NCBI GenBank assembly: GCA_000697665.1
Contig: KL197763.1
Span: forward strand, 5,042-69,041
Length of the DNA: 64,000 nucleotides
Reading direction: 5' to 3'
Source: Jaapia argillacea MUCL 33604
Taxonomy: Eukaryota > Basidiomycota > Agaricomycetes > Jaapiales > Jaapiaceae
The position numbers were made by a program, and so were the translations under genes. Of the stretch, positions 21,761 through 33,412 are shown piece after piece (position 1 is the stretch's first letter; each line of letters opens with the position of its first letter). Below the pieces are notes generated by a model. The model had not been told where the DNA came from and did no database searches. It saw nothing but the letters and a program-made list of their open reading frames with translations.

Positions 21761-23325
21761 ATGGTGGTTAATTTGTTAAGTTGCGCGATTATCATCGGAA
21801 TGGCCCTTCGCCCGCCCCCGCAACTGGTCTGGCGTGCGCCGATAAGCCTGCTTTTCCACTTGAATGGTTTTCGAAGACCTCCAAATATTTCTCTCTTTTC
21901 CTGCCTCAAACTTGTTTTTCGTTGGCCTACGATCTGGTCGTAAGTTCTGAGATGAGAGTACACTACCGAGAATGATTGTACTGATTTGTATCCAGACGTC
22001 GGTGCCCCTTCCACGCGAGTCCATGTCATTGCAGGGTTCCAACTACCCGCCGCGACATTCCGCTCCTACTCGATACTATCCTCGCTACCTCTGAAGGGGT
22101 TTCTTCCATCACCAATCTGCAAAATGAGCAAGCACAGTTTGCCGTCGACCTGATTCACGAAGTTGGTAATCTATTTCATCTCTTTTATCCTCACTAACAT
22201 CTTCGTAGTTGTTGAATCCACCTACTCAGCAACCCAACTCCCAAAGGTTATTTGCCATCTTGCAAAAGTTATGCAAGCGTTCGCACAAATTCCCAAAAAA
22301 TCTTTATTTCCGTGAAGCCCTCTCTTCCAACTCAAGCGAACCTGATGGTCTCGGAGGTTTCTCTGAGGTCTACAAGGTTTCCTCCACGATCGGGCTTGTC
22401 GCTGTCAAGCTGCTTCAGCATCGGCGTCCTGAGTCGGTATGTTTGATTTCGTGTCCAGCGAGTTATTCGGGACATTCAACCTCCGCTTATCATAGGACTT
22501 ACGCATCGAAGCTCTCGTATCGCAAAGACTTCGTCACCCAAATGTCGTCCCCGTGTTTGGGTTATCAGAATTCCAGAGTCGTCTCTGCATGGTTTCCGAG
22601 TGGATGCCCAATGGTAACTTGCTGGAATATGTGAAAAAACACACAGTTGTGGATCGTCTGAAACTCGTACGTGTCTCTTTTCATCTACATTTACCTATTC
22701 TGTGCTGATCTGGTTTTCAGATTATTGACTTCGCGACTGGTCTACAATACGTCCATTCTTGTGGACTCGTGCATGGGGATGTGAAGAGTGTCAGTCCTAC
22801 GATGCCTAAACTCGTTCGGCATCTGACCGTCCTCATAACAGTTGAACGTCCTCATCGACTGCTCGCATTGTGCTCGGCTAGCAGATTTCGGCGAAAGTAT
22901 CGTGACACACAAAGATCTCACGACGACCACCCAGCTCGACTCTCGCGGGTCTCCGCGATGGTGGGCACCAGAGCTGTCGGAACCTCAAACGTGGGACCGT
23001 CCAGATTATAATCGTAGATGGGAGAGTGACGTTTGGGCATTTGGTCTGACAGCTTGGGAGGTACACAGGCTACACCTCTTTCTCAGAAGTACGATACTGA
23101 TGATGTTGCTAGGTCTTCGCGGAATGCCATCCTTTCCCCGACACGAAGGCAATGCTTCCACTGTTGATGGAAATTACCAATGGAAATCCACAAGAACGAC
23201 CCGCTGCTCCCGGCTTGTCCGACTGTCTTTGGGATATCATCGTTGAATGCTGGAGCCCGCGCTGGCAAGACCGGCCACCCATGCTACACATCTTGGAACG
23301 TCTCGAAGAAGCCCGGCATTCATAG
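21761..23325 (+). CDS. TKL-type protein kinase, tandem copy 2
   Basis: Exons (21761)-21939, 21996-22161, 22209-22436, 22496-22666, 22721-22789, 22842-23060 and 23113-23325 in one frame. The fifth intron uses a GTCAGT donor. It begins at the in-frame Met shared with the other copies (MVVNLLSCAIIIGMAL, a weaker hydrophobic segment). The linker has CPFHASPCHC. The kinase domain keeps the glycine loop GLGGFSEVY, VAVK, HGDVKS, ADFGES and APELS. It is three residues shorter after the VAVK lysine and two shorter near the C-terminus than copy 1. No stop or frameshift was found in the kinase domain. The upstream coding exon, if any, is not resolved. Confidence 0.78.
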
Positions 23326-23753
23326 GCATGTTGTCAATTGCGATGATCTCGAGGTGAGGAAGATACCCAAATTTCACGATAACCATCTAAAGCGACCTGT
23401 TCCTCCAGCTGGACGAGGCCAATGTAATTTTGCACGGTGAAGAATACCTAAACTACGCCAACGCGTCGAACCACTGCTTGTCCCGCCACACCCTATACTC
23501 CCGCGAACAACACTCCTGTTTTTTTCTCTTCTGCTCTCTTCCTTTCTCTGTCTCCTTTCATTTCCCGTCTTGCAAAGAAGTCTCCTTTCCTGATTCCCCA
23601 ATTATTTCACTGTCTTCTTGGTCTCTAGCTTCCTTCTTCACTCATATACGAAGGACTTAGCAATGTACAATGTATTTGTTTCGAGGATTGCGCAGTATGT
23701 ACCAATATTCGTAATCACCTCCATCAATGACAAGTCGTCTCTATCATAAACAC

Positions 23754-23845
23754 TTGCGCTCTGCGCGGTCACTCATCCAGTCAGGCTTCAAGCAACACAC
23801 TCCTTCCACAGGGGAATCAAACGCCGTCGCATGATCCAGCCGCTC
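23754..23845 (-). pseudogene. Hydrolase 3'-end scar 2
   Basis: Reads LDHATAFDSPVEGVCCLK on the minus strand, related to LDHAMVFDSLGRRSVLLEG at the C-terminus of the hydrolase at 34029. A truncated leftover at the junction of units 2 and 3. Confidence 0.8.
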
Positions 23846-25490
23846 AACGTCCACGTGTATAACCCTGGGAATTTCGACCCCAAAGCTGTGCCCACGCCCG
23901 TTTTCGGTGATCTCTCCTTTTTTCTGTCTCCTCACCAATCGAACTATACAGAGTCTTCTGCGAATACCTCTGGACAGCTGGGTTCAGTTGTCGTGAGCAC
24001 ACGACCCTGTTCCTCTATCCTATCCACACCGCCAGATTTTTCTGTCGTTTAGGTCATTCTTGGTTGATTTGTGGATTTCTGCGTGAGTCAACTTGTTGCC
24101 TCAATATGAGAATTTTCGGCGTGCCGTCTTGGATTCTCAGCTTATCGTCTCCAGATATCCCAGACATTTACGTGGATCGACAACTGCGTCGTGTGCGATG
24201 AATTTTGAGAAAGACGAGGTGGCCATGAGGCAAGAGGAGGCTCAAGGACCATCTCCTTGTGTCTTCAACCCTGCGATCGCCCCATCGAGTTTACCCAACG
24301 CTCGTCCCCGGTTTCAGCCAGCAGGGGCTTGGTTGAGAGCCTGTCTTTGACGACCTTCGGGCTAGATCATTCTACGATGGTGAAGACAGAGCAATCGCCA
24401 CTCGTCCCACCCCATCGATCTCAAGTCAAGACCCACCACCGCCCTCGTTCACCCCGCCTCCCATCCCTAAGCCTTTGTCTCTACTTGCTAGGTTCTGATT
24501 TCCGCGAATCAGGCGGCCCTGCCCTTGTGAGGTAATCCACGCCGTGGCCGGTCATGATACGACTTTGGTTCCTCGATGATTCCTTGCTCGTATATTCCTG
24601 GACTGGGAGCTGATGGTTCGGCCTCCGTGTTGTTGGCGCACTTCAATTCTCGGAAAAATGGTTCGAGGGCCGCGAATGACTTGGGATGTTGCCGATTCAG
24701 TCTTCCGGACTTTACGCGACGGAACCTACCCCTTTTAAGCACCATCCTTCATACTCTCCTGGCCCCTCTGCCGGCGCAGCCGTCGAAGCTTGTGACTGAC
24801 ATACTTCCTCCAGCCCTCCTTGCCAGAGCAAGCAGGAAATGACTATTCGAATTCGTTACGTAGAGTTGAAAAGCTCCAAAGGTGGGGTAATGGATTTCTC
24901 GAGTTGAGCGACTCTCAAGTGCATTCTGATTGGTCGTTAGGAAGGCCTGATTAGCCAGAACGTTGGGTGTCCTAGTGGAGTTGTTTGGGATCCTTAGCCT
25001 GGTGTCTTTGTTGCAGTCGTTTGTTCTCTTGATTCCCTCGCGCCAGTTGGCCTTACATCCCTCGCTCCAGGCGCTGCACCGCTCCCTCGAACGTTTATGA
25101 ACTGCCACTATCACGAGGAAATCCGGACTCTGCGATTGACTTTCTAACTTGCTGACCTGTCGCTAGACATTACTGAATAGTGCGCAGTCTTTGAGTTCTT
25201 CTCAAGGCGACTCATTGCTGCGCATTCTGCGGGCCCGGATTCTTTATTTGCGAGTCTGTCTTGGCTCCAAATCCTCCGAAGGATTTCGGCACTGTTGATG
25301 GACATTCGATAATTCCTGCTTTCGGCGCCTATCTCGTCATCGTGACTGCCTCGAGGATCATCCTAAATACAGCTATTCAACCTTTCTTCCAACAATGGCT
25401 TAGGTGCTGTGCGTTATGGGCGCTTAGAAGGAATGTTCTGGTATAATCAGGGACCCACAAACTGCGGGATGAGAGAACACGTTCATATGG
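23846..25490 (+). other. Unit 3 5' block
   Basis: Third copy of the 5' block. The frame QYENFRRAVLDSQLIVSRYP (from about 24093) runs 85 codons and matches the units 1 and 4 frames. The end of the block reads AFGAYLVIVTASRIILNTA, a hydrophobic stretch, shortly before the TATA box. Possible uncharacterised gene; model not closed. Confidence 0.35.
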
Positions 25491-25495
25491 CTGGG

Positions 25496-25502
25496 TATAA
25501 AG
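25496..25502 (+). promoter_or_regulatory. TATA box of kinase unit 3
   Basis: TATAAAG at the conserved place. The downstream ATG of units 1 and 4 is GTG here. Confidence 0.55.
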
Positions 25503-26202
25503 TAGGGTCGTTGTGGATGTGACGTTTGGCGAATTGTCCTCGCCCGTTCCTCTGACTTGCAGCCGCCTTCACAGGCTTGTCAGGTGAGGTTTCACTGTCT
25601 CTTGATTGTTTAATCATCCCTCATCGAGCCTTCCAAGGACCACTCCCACTCCCATTGACAGTCGTTAGGAGGCCCTTGTGGGCCACCCTTGACACCAAAC
25701 CCATCCTCCTCCCCACTCCGAACCTATCCTTACTTCGGTCCTATCCTCACTCCGAGCCTATCCCTACACCGCTCATCCATCCAAACCTATTCCTCTATCC
25801 CACGCACCCACGCTACCCAGGACAAGCCAATCCCATTGGGCCGCCTCTGAGCTCTTTGACAGAAGCCACTCCGATCATTTCCCTTCATCTTCGTAGCACC
25901 TTCGATCTGCGATCAGGTTGCTTAGTCCCGTTTCTGTCTTCTCCATTCCTTCACTTCACGTGAGGACCGTCGACCCGGTCCTCGCCAATCTACACTGTCT
26001 TTCCTTTCTTCCCCATGGCTTAATCTTCATTATTGGGTTCCTTTGAGCGCCCAGCGTTCGTGTTTCTCTACGTGTTGTTGTCATGCCCTGAGTTGAAATG
26101 ATGTGTAGGCCCCTTAACCTCCCAACGATTGTTGGTGGGCGACCGGGCGCTGGGCGCTCAACCGAAACCAATAATTGTCGTTTTGCTTCTCTCCACGCGT
26201 AG

Positions 26203-27818
26203 GTGGCTTTGTTCTAGCATTTATCATCTTGGTTCTCATGTTGTCAAGCTCAGTATTACTTGGAATATCTCTTCGCCACCACCCCCGCCACTGGTTTGGT
26301 GCATTCTCAGCAAGACTACATCCCTTTTTGAATGGTTTTCGAACACCTAGAAATATTTCTCTCTTTTCGTCCCTCAAGCCCATTTTCCGTTGGTCAACCA
26401 TCTCGCCGTAAGTCCTTGATACAATCACACCGTCGTGGATCAGCATTCTGATGCCTATCCAGACACCGTTGCCCCTTCCATTCCAGCCAATGTCATTGCA
26501 ATGTTCCTGCTCGTCGCCGTGACATTCCACTACTTCTCAATTCCATCCTCGATACCTCCGACGGGATCTCTTCCATAATCAATCTGCAGAATGAGCAAGC
26601 ACAGTTCACCACCGACCTGATTCACGAAGTTTGTAATCTTTTGCGTCTCTTTATCCTCACTAACATCTTCTTAGTTGTTGAATGCACGTACTCAGCCACC
26701 CAACTCTCAAAAGCTATTCGCTATTTTGAAAAAGCTATGCAAGCGTTCGCATAAATTCCCACAAGATCTGGACATCCAAGCGGTCTTCTCTTCCAGCTCA
26801 AAGGAACCTGATGGTTGCGGAGGTTTTTCTGAGGTTTACAAGGTTTCCCACGCTACCGGGCTTGTTGCTACCAAGGTGCCTAGGTATCGGGCTGATCGAC
26901 GTCATGAGTTGGTGTGTTTGATTCCATATTCAGCGAGTTTTTTCCCGTGCGCTCAACTTCCGGTTATCGTAGGACTTGCACATCGAAGCTCTCGTATCCC
27001 AAAGGCTTCGCCATCCGAACATAGTCCCTGTGTTTGGGTTATCAGAATTCAATGGCCGTCTCTGCATGGTCTCCGAGTGGATGTCCAATGGTAACTTGCT
27101 GGATTTTGTGAAAGAACACTCAGATGTGGATCGCGTGAAACTCGTATGTTCTCCTATTCATCTACGTCTCCTGATTCGGCGAGAATCTGGGTTTTCAGAT
27201 CATTGACTTGGCGACGGGTCTGAAATACGTTCATTCGTGTGGACTAGTGCATGGGGACGTAAAGAGCGTAAGTCTTAGGATACCCAAATTCGTTCAGCGT
27301 TTGACCGTAATCACAACAGTTGAACGTCCTGATCGACTCTACGCACCGTGCTCGGCTAGCAGATTTTGGCGAAAGTACAATCACACACCAAGATGTCACG
27401 ACGACCACTCAGCTCAACTCTGGCGGGTCTCCGCGATGGTGGGCACCAGAATTCTGGGAACCTCGAAAGTGGGATTGTCAAAAGTGGGATCGTCAAGATT
27501 ACAATCGTAGATGGGAGAGCGACGTTTGGGCATTTGGTATGACAGCTTGGGAGGTACGCGTGCTACACCTTTCAAGGGTTATGCCGACAATTCTGTTAGG
27601 TCTTCGCGGAATGCCATCCTTTCCCCCATATCGATGCTAGGGCAATCATTGCGCTGTTGATGGAAATTACAAGTGGAAATCCGCAGAAACGACCCTCTAC
27701 TCCCGGCTTGTCCGACTCTCTTTGGGACATCATCATGGAATGCTGGCAACTACGCTGGAAAGACCGCCCAACCATGCAACACGTCTTGGAATGTCTCGAA
27801 AAAGCATGGCATTCATAG
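26203..27818 (+). CDS. Membrane-linked TKL-type protein kinase, tandem copy 3
   Basis: Exons 26203-26407, 26463-26628, 26675-26911, 26973-27143, 27199-27267, 27320-27553 and 27600-27818, continuous frame. Hydrophobic segment VLAFIILVLMLSSSVLLG, linker CPFHSSQCHC, then the kinase domain with GCGGFSEVY, VATK (lysine kept), HGDVKS, ADFGES and APEFW. A 15-bp tandem duplication in exon 6 gives KWDCQKWDRQ where the other copies have one KWDRQ (KWDRQ or TWDRP), just after the APE motif. The five added residues fall in the activation-segment/P+1 neighbourhood and could change substrate docking. 5' end unresolved; conserved in-frame Met within the hydrophobic segment. Confidence 0.8.
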
Positions 27819-28246
27819 GAATGTTGTCGATTTCGATCATCTGGAGGTAAGGAAAATCCCCAAATTTCACGATAATCATCTAAAGCGACTTGTTCCTCCA
27901 GCTGGACGAGGCCAATGTAATTTTGCACCCGATGAAGAATACCTAAACTACGCCAACGCGTCGAACCACTGCCCGTCCCGCCTCACCCTATACTTCCGCG
28001 AACAACACTCCTGCTTTTTTCTCTTCTGCTTTCTTCCTTTCTCTGTCTCCTTTCAATTCCAGTCATGCAAAAGAAGTCTCCTTTCCTGATTCCCCAATTA
28101 TCTCACTGTCTTCTTGGTCTCTACCCTCCTTCACTCATATACGAAGGACTTCGCGATGTACAATGTATTTGTTTCGAGGATTGGGCAGTATGTTCCGATA
28201 CTCGTCGCCACCTCCATCAATGACCAGTCATCTCTATCATGATCAC

Positions 28247-28355
28247 TTACGCTCTGCACGGTCACTCATCCAGTTAGGCTTGACGCCCTCAGCAACTTGA
28301 ACACGCTCCTTCCGCAGGGGAATCAAATGCCGTCGCATGACCCAGCTGCTCACAC
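28247..28355 (-). pseudogene. Hydrolase 3'-end scar 3
   Basis: About 110 bp related to the last codons of the hydrolase at 34029, at the junction of units 3 and 4. Same class of scar as at 19619 and 23754. Confidence 0.7.
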
Positions 28356-30755
28356 AGCGCAACACAGATCGATGAGATCATCCGTAGCTTGGGAATTGTG
28401 CCCACACATTGTTGGCGACGCTCCTTTTTTCTGTCTACTCGCCAGTCGAACTATTCTGCGAATATCTCTGGACAACTGGGTTCAGTTGACCTGAACACAC
28501 GACCCTGTTTCTCTGTCCTATCTACTTCGCCAGATTTTGTTTACGTCATTCTTGGTTGATTCATAGCAGGACCCGGGTCACTACCGAATATGTCCATCCG
28601 TCCGATAGCATATTTCAGAGGCATATTTCAGAGGGCTATTTCGCGATCCACCAGGGTAACACCTCGTACCGATGCTAGATGCCATAGAATGGTGAGATAG
28701 AAGGTTTTTGGTCGAAACAACAGGCCAAAAAAAGCTCTGGTTCGCCCACAAAGTGCCATTTACTGTCAAAAGTTTGCATATTTCAGAGGCAAAAAGAGGT
28801 TTTTCAACGGACATACATATATGATAGTGACCCGGGTCCTTTCATGGCCTTGCGTCAGTCAACTGGATGCGCGGTATGAGAAATTTCAGCATGCCAGCCT
28901 TGGATTCTCAGCCTGTCGTCTCCAGATATTCCAGGTATTTATGTGGATTGATAGCTGCTGTGTCGTGTGCGATGAACCCCGAGGAAGGCGAGGTGGCTAT
29001 GAGGCGAGAGGAGGTCGGAGGATCATCTCCAGTGTCTTCATTGACAATCCCACCGGGCTTGCCCACCACTCATCTCCAGATCCGGCCGGAGATGCCTTGA
29101 TTGAGAGTCTGTTTTTGACGAGTTAGATCGTGCTTCGACGACCGAGCAATTCACTCCTCACGCCCTATTTCTTCCTTACGTGGCGTTCGAAGATACTTAC
29201 CAAACCATGAGGTACGATTCACTATTCAACCTTCTATCCATTTCCCGGGCCCATCACTGCACACGTTTCTCTCCTCACTCTGGCTCGAATCACTAAGTCC
29301 CTGCTGCTACTTGCTAGGTCGTGCTTCCCAGAGCGTATGGGGAATCCACAACTTTAGCTAGTCGCGACACCATCTTGGTCTTTCAGTAATCCTGGCTCGT
29401 ATATCCGTGGACCGGGATCTGGTTCATCCTCCCAGTTTTACGATCTCATCAGAGGTTGAAGACCTCGAACGAGTTGGGTCATTTATGATTTGAAACTTCC
29501 AGACCTCAATTCAGATCGTACTGGACTCTCCCTCATCATCATCATCCCTCTCTAACCCTTTCCAGTTCGCATTTGCAAATGTTGCCACGATTGGACACTC
29601 CAAGCTTTCGACAATTGTCTCCTTTCGAACATAGAATCAACTTGACGACGGAAACGAAGGAACCTGCCATAGTAAGCTCCATCCCTCGTACTCTCCGATC
29701 TCTGCTCATATCTTTTGTGAACATTTCGCTGATTTCTGTCCTTGTCTCCTTCACAGAGCAGTCGAGGGATCTACTCATTCTGTCCGTCCTTGATCTAACA
29801 CGTACCGAATTTCACCTGTAGAAAAATCTCCCTACCGTAACGGCAAAGTTCAAGACGGCGAGGGGTTGGAACACGAGCAGCGAAATTCCCAGCACCACAA
29901 ATTCCGGCACCAGCTTTTGTGCCTTGATGTTACGCTCCATCTCACTCTACCGCAAATTGAGGTGGATGCCTTTTTGCTCAAGTTCTCGTTGTGGACTTCG
30001 ACTTCTCTTCGAAGAGTTCGGGGCAGGAGTAGACATCGACGTAGGTGACGGTCGTCGGTGCTTTCCATTAAGGCCCAGACTGACATCCTTTCCAGGCCTC
30101 CGTTTCAAGTCGACTTGGGGTTCCATTGTTCGAATTCCCCCTCTACTCAACTATAGAATTGATTCTCCTGTGTCAGTCGCATTTACAGCCCTGGCTACAT
30201 GCGCTTTCCCGATCCCTAATAACCTGCCGTGCGTATCACATACGATTCTTCCATTCTATGAACACTCTTTTCGATCCCCTGAACCACACGCAGAGATGTA
30301 TTCGATATTGCAACATTTCAGGTTGGCGCTATCGGCTAGCACACATCCTCGAGCTGATCAGAGCTGGGAAATGGACTGTCCTTCTCATCGTAGTTTGAAA
30401 CATGGTTAGAGTTCACGCGTTATCACAGTTTCATCGACAATCAATCGACAATACTGGACTCTCCGACTCTCTTAATTTCGTCTACTTATGAATTGCCACT
30501 TTCGCGATTCTCCTATACGTCTCGTTGCTGCGAATTCCGCAGGCCCTGATTCTTGGTCGCCTTTCCAATATACCATGACTCGATTATCCCTGCTTTGGGC
30601 ATCTATTTCGTCATAGTCACTGCCTCGAGGATCATCCTAAATACAGATGCTCAGCTTTCTATCTAACAATGGCTTAGGTGCTGTACACTGTTGGGAATGT
30701 TCTGGTATAATCAGGGACCCACAAACTGCGGGAGGAGAGATCACCTTCGATATGG
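28356..30755 (+). other. Unit 4 5' block
   Basis: Longest and most divergent copy of the 5' block, interrupted near its start by the 273-bp element at 28568-28840. Frames related to units 1 and 3 (SQPVVSRYSRYLCGLIAAVSC near 28890) are visible. From about 29500 to 30500 the sequence is largely unlike the others. No closed gene model. Confidence 0.35.
28568..28840. mobile_element. hAT-type MITE, 273 bp, with 8-bp target-site duplication
   Basis: Terminal inverted repeats start AGGACCCGGGTCACTA and end with its complement. They are flanked by an 8-bp near-perfect direct repeat, TTCATAGC (28560-28567) and TTCATGGC (28841-28848). The same host sequence in the other kinase units is uninterrupted, so this is a clean insertion into unit 4 after the array formed. 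Non-coding. The 8-bp duplication points to hAT-type transposase mobilisation. Confidence 0.85.
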
Positions 30756-30760
30756 CTGGG

Positions 30761-30767
30761 TATAAAA
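30761..30767 (+). promoter_or_regulatory. TATA box of kinase unit 4
   Basis: TATAAAA at the conserved position, followed at 30787 by an ATG opening MTLGEISSSVPLAFD. It corresponds to the short frame after the unit 1 box. Confidence 0.6.
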
Positions 30768-31480
30768 GCAGGGTTGTGTTGTGAATATGACCCTTGGCGA
30801 AATCTCCTCGTCCGTTCCTCTGGCTTTCGATCGCCCTCAGGCTAGCCAGGTGAGGTTTCACCCTTCTTGATTGTTCAACCATCACTCATCGAACCTCCCA
30901 GGGACCTGCCACATCGACAGTCGTTAGGGTGCCCTTGAGGGTCACCCTTGTATTTTCTTCGACACTGAACTCACGCTCCGCTGAACCCGTCTCTACTCCG
31001 AACCCATTTGTACTCCGGACACATCCTCGCTCCGCACCTATCTCTCCGCCGATCCCTACTCCAACCCTATCCCTCCGTCCCAGACGCCCTCGCTACTTAG
31101 GATCCGCCAATCCAATTTGGCTGCCTCTGAGCTCTTTGACAGAAGCCCACTCCATTCATTTCTGTCCGTATTGGTAGCGCCTTCGATCCGCGATCAAGGT
31201 GCCTCTCCCGTTTCTGGCCTCCCCACTCCTTCGCTTCAAGCGAGGACCGTCGAACGAGTCCTCGCCAATCTACTCTGCCTTTCCTTTGTTCACCATGGCC
31301 TAAACCTCAATATTGGCTTCAGCGGGGTATCCAATGTTCGTGTTTCTCTACATATTTTTGAATTACTGAGTCGAAATGATAAATAGGTTTCATTACTGCC
31401 CAGCGATGGTTGGGCAGTGATGAGACGCTGGATGCTCTGCTGAGACTAATAAGTGTCGTCTTACTTGGCTCCACCCGTAG

Positions 31481-33091
31481 GTGTCTCTGTTCTAGCATTT
31501 CTCACCTTGTTTCTCATGTTGTCGGGCTCAGTATTATTACTTGGACTGTATCCTCGCCACCACCCCCGCCACTGGTTTGGCGCATTGCCAGAAAGCCTGC
31601 TTCGTTTCTTGAAAGGTGTTCGAACACCTCGAATTATTTCTCTCTTTCCGTCCCTCAAGCCTATTTTCCGTTGGTCAACCATCTGGTCGTAAGTCCTTGA
31701 TATATAATTACACTGTCGAGAATGACCATTCTGACGCCGATCCAGACGCTGTTGCCCCTTCCATTCCGGCCAATGTAATTGCAATGTTCCTACTCGTCGT
31801 CGTGACATTCCGCTACTTCTCAATTCCGTCCTCGCTACTTCCGAAGGGGTCTCATCCATAATCAATCTGGAGAATGAGCGAGCACAGTTCACCGTCGACC
31901 TAATTCACGAAGTTAGTAATCTGTTTCGTCTCTTTATCGTCACTAACATATCCGTAGTTGTTGAATGCACGTACTCAGTCAACCAACTCCCAAAGGCTAT
32001 TCGCCATTTTGCAAAAGCTATGCAAGCGTTCGCATAAATTCCCACAAGATCTGGACATCCGCGCAGTCTTCTCTTCCAGCTCAAAGGAACCCGATGGTTG
32101 CGGAGGTTTCTCTGAGGTATACAAGGTTTCCTGCCCTACAGGGCTTGTCGCTGTCAAGGTACCTCAGTATCGGGCGGATCGAAATCCTGAGTTGGTGCGT
32201 TTGATTTCACGTTCGGCGAGTTTTTTCCGTACACTCACCTTCCTGTTATCGTAGGACTTGTGCATCGAAGCCCTCGTATCGCACAGGCTTCGCCATCCGA
32301 ACATAGTCCCCGTGTTTGGGTTATCAGAATTCAAGGGCCGTCTCTGCATGGTCTCCGAGTGGATGCCCAATGGTAACTTGCTGGATTTCGTGAAAAAACA
32401 CTCAGATGTGAATCGTGTAAAGCTTGTATGTCCACCTGTTCATGTTCGTTTTCCTGTTCGGTGATAATCTGGGTTTTCAGATCACTGACTTAGCGGCTGG
32501 CCTACAATACGTTCATTCTTGTGGACTAGTGCATGGGGACGTAAAGAGTGTAAGTCTTATGATGCATAACCTGGTTCGACATTTGACCGTCCTCACTACA
32601 GTTGAACGTCCTGATCGACTCTGCGCACCGCGCTCGACTAGCGGATTTCGGCGAAAGTTCAATGACACACAAAGATCTTACGACGACCACCCAGCTTGAC
32701 TCTCGCGGGTCTCCGCGATGGTGGGCACCAGAGCTGTTGGAACCTCAAAAGTGGGACCGTCAAGACTACAATCGTAGATGGGAGAGCGACGTTTGGGCAT
32801 TTGGTCTGACAGCTTGGGAGGTACGCAGGCTACACCTCTTTCTCAAAGGTACGATACTGACGATGCTGCTAGGCCTTCGCGGAATGCCATCCTTTCCCCG
32901 AAATCGATGCTATGGCAATCCTTCCACTGTTGATGGAAATTACCAATGGAAACCCACAGAAACGACCCTCTGCTCCCGGCCTGTCCAACTCTCTTTGGGA
33001 CATCATTCTCGAATGCTGGCGTCCACGCTGGCAAGACCGGCCACCCATGCGACACATCTTGGAGCATCTAGAAAAAGCCCAGCGTCTATAG
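31481..33091 (+). CDS. Membrane-linked TKL-type protein kinase, tandem copy 4
   Basis: Exons 31481-31688, 31746-31911, 31958-32194, 32255-32425, 32481-32549, 32602-32820 and 32873-33091, one frame. Hydrophobic segment VLAFLTLFLMLSGSVLLLG, linker CPFHSGQCNC, kinase motifs GCGGFSEVY, VAVK, HGDVKS, ADFGES, APELL and SDVWAFGLTAWE. It keeps the conserved in-frame Met, with an in-frame TAA a few codons upstream of the CCCGTAG acceptor. That supports either a spliced upstream exon or a start at this Met. Only this copy is followed by the complete hydrolase gene. Confidence 0.8.
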
Positions 33092-33198
33092 TAACGTATT
33101 GCCGTTACGATCAGCTCGAGGTACGGAAAATCCCAGAATTTTACGATCTCCATCTAAAACTATATTTTCCTCCAGCTGGACTCGGCTAGTGTAATCTT

Positions 33199-33412
33199 TT
33201 ACACGATGAAGAATACGAGGCTCATTTTGTACTCGTATCCGAGTGCCTTTGCCGCCTGACTCACTTCTTACTTTGCGTCTCCTGTCGAGATTCAGGCCTT
33301 CTTGTCAAGATTAGACAACAAGACCTCGGTTCCCGCCTTTGGCCGCCGATTCAAGAGTGGCAAAGGCACTCAGATACGAGCACAAAATGAGCTCGTATTC
33401 TCCATCGTGTAA
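33199..33412. mobile_element. MITE-like hairpin element, about 214 bp
   Basis: Arms 33199-33253 and 33359-33412 are inverted copies with few differences (TTACACGATG, then CTCATTTTGT; CTTTGCC inside). The centre of about 105 bp is non-coding. It sits just after kinase 4, where the other units are uninterrupted. The outer TA may be the target-site duplication. It may have inserted next to a pre-existing ACACGATGAAGAATAC-like host sequence. Confidence 0.65.

Larger units (their letters stand above)
15219..33091 (+). repeat. Tandem array of four kinase units (about 4-5 kb each)
   Basis: Each unit opens with a related block (for example GAATTTGGACTTCAACGC at about 15219 and 19722; variants near 23866 and 28390). 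It continues through a protein-like 5' region, a TATA box and a kinase gene. Units 1-3 end in a fragment of the 3' end of an alpha/beta-hydrolase gene. Unit 4 carries an extra 273-bp element and a more divergent 5' region. Unit 2 lacks a block of roughly 335 bp downstream of its TATA box that the others have. Confidence 0.85.
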
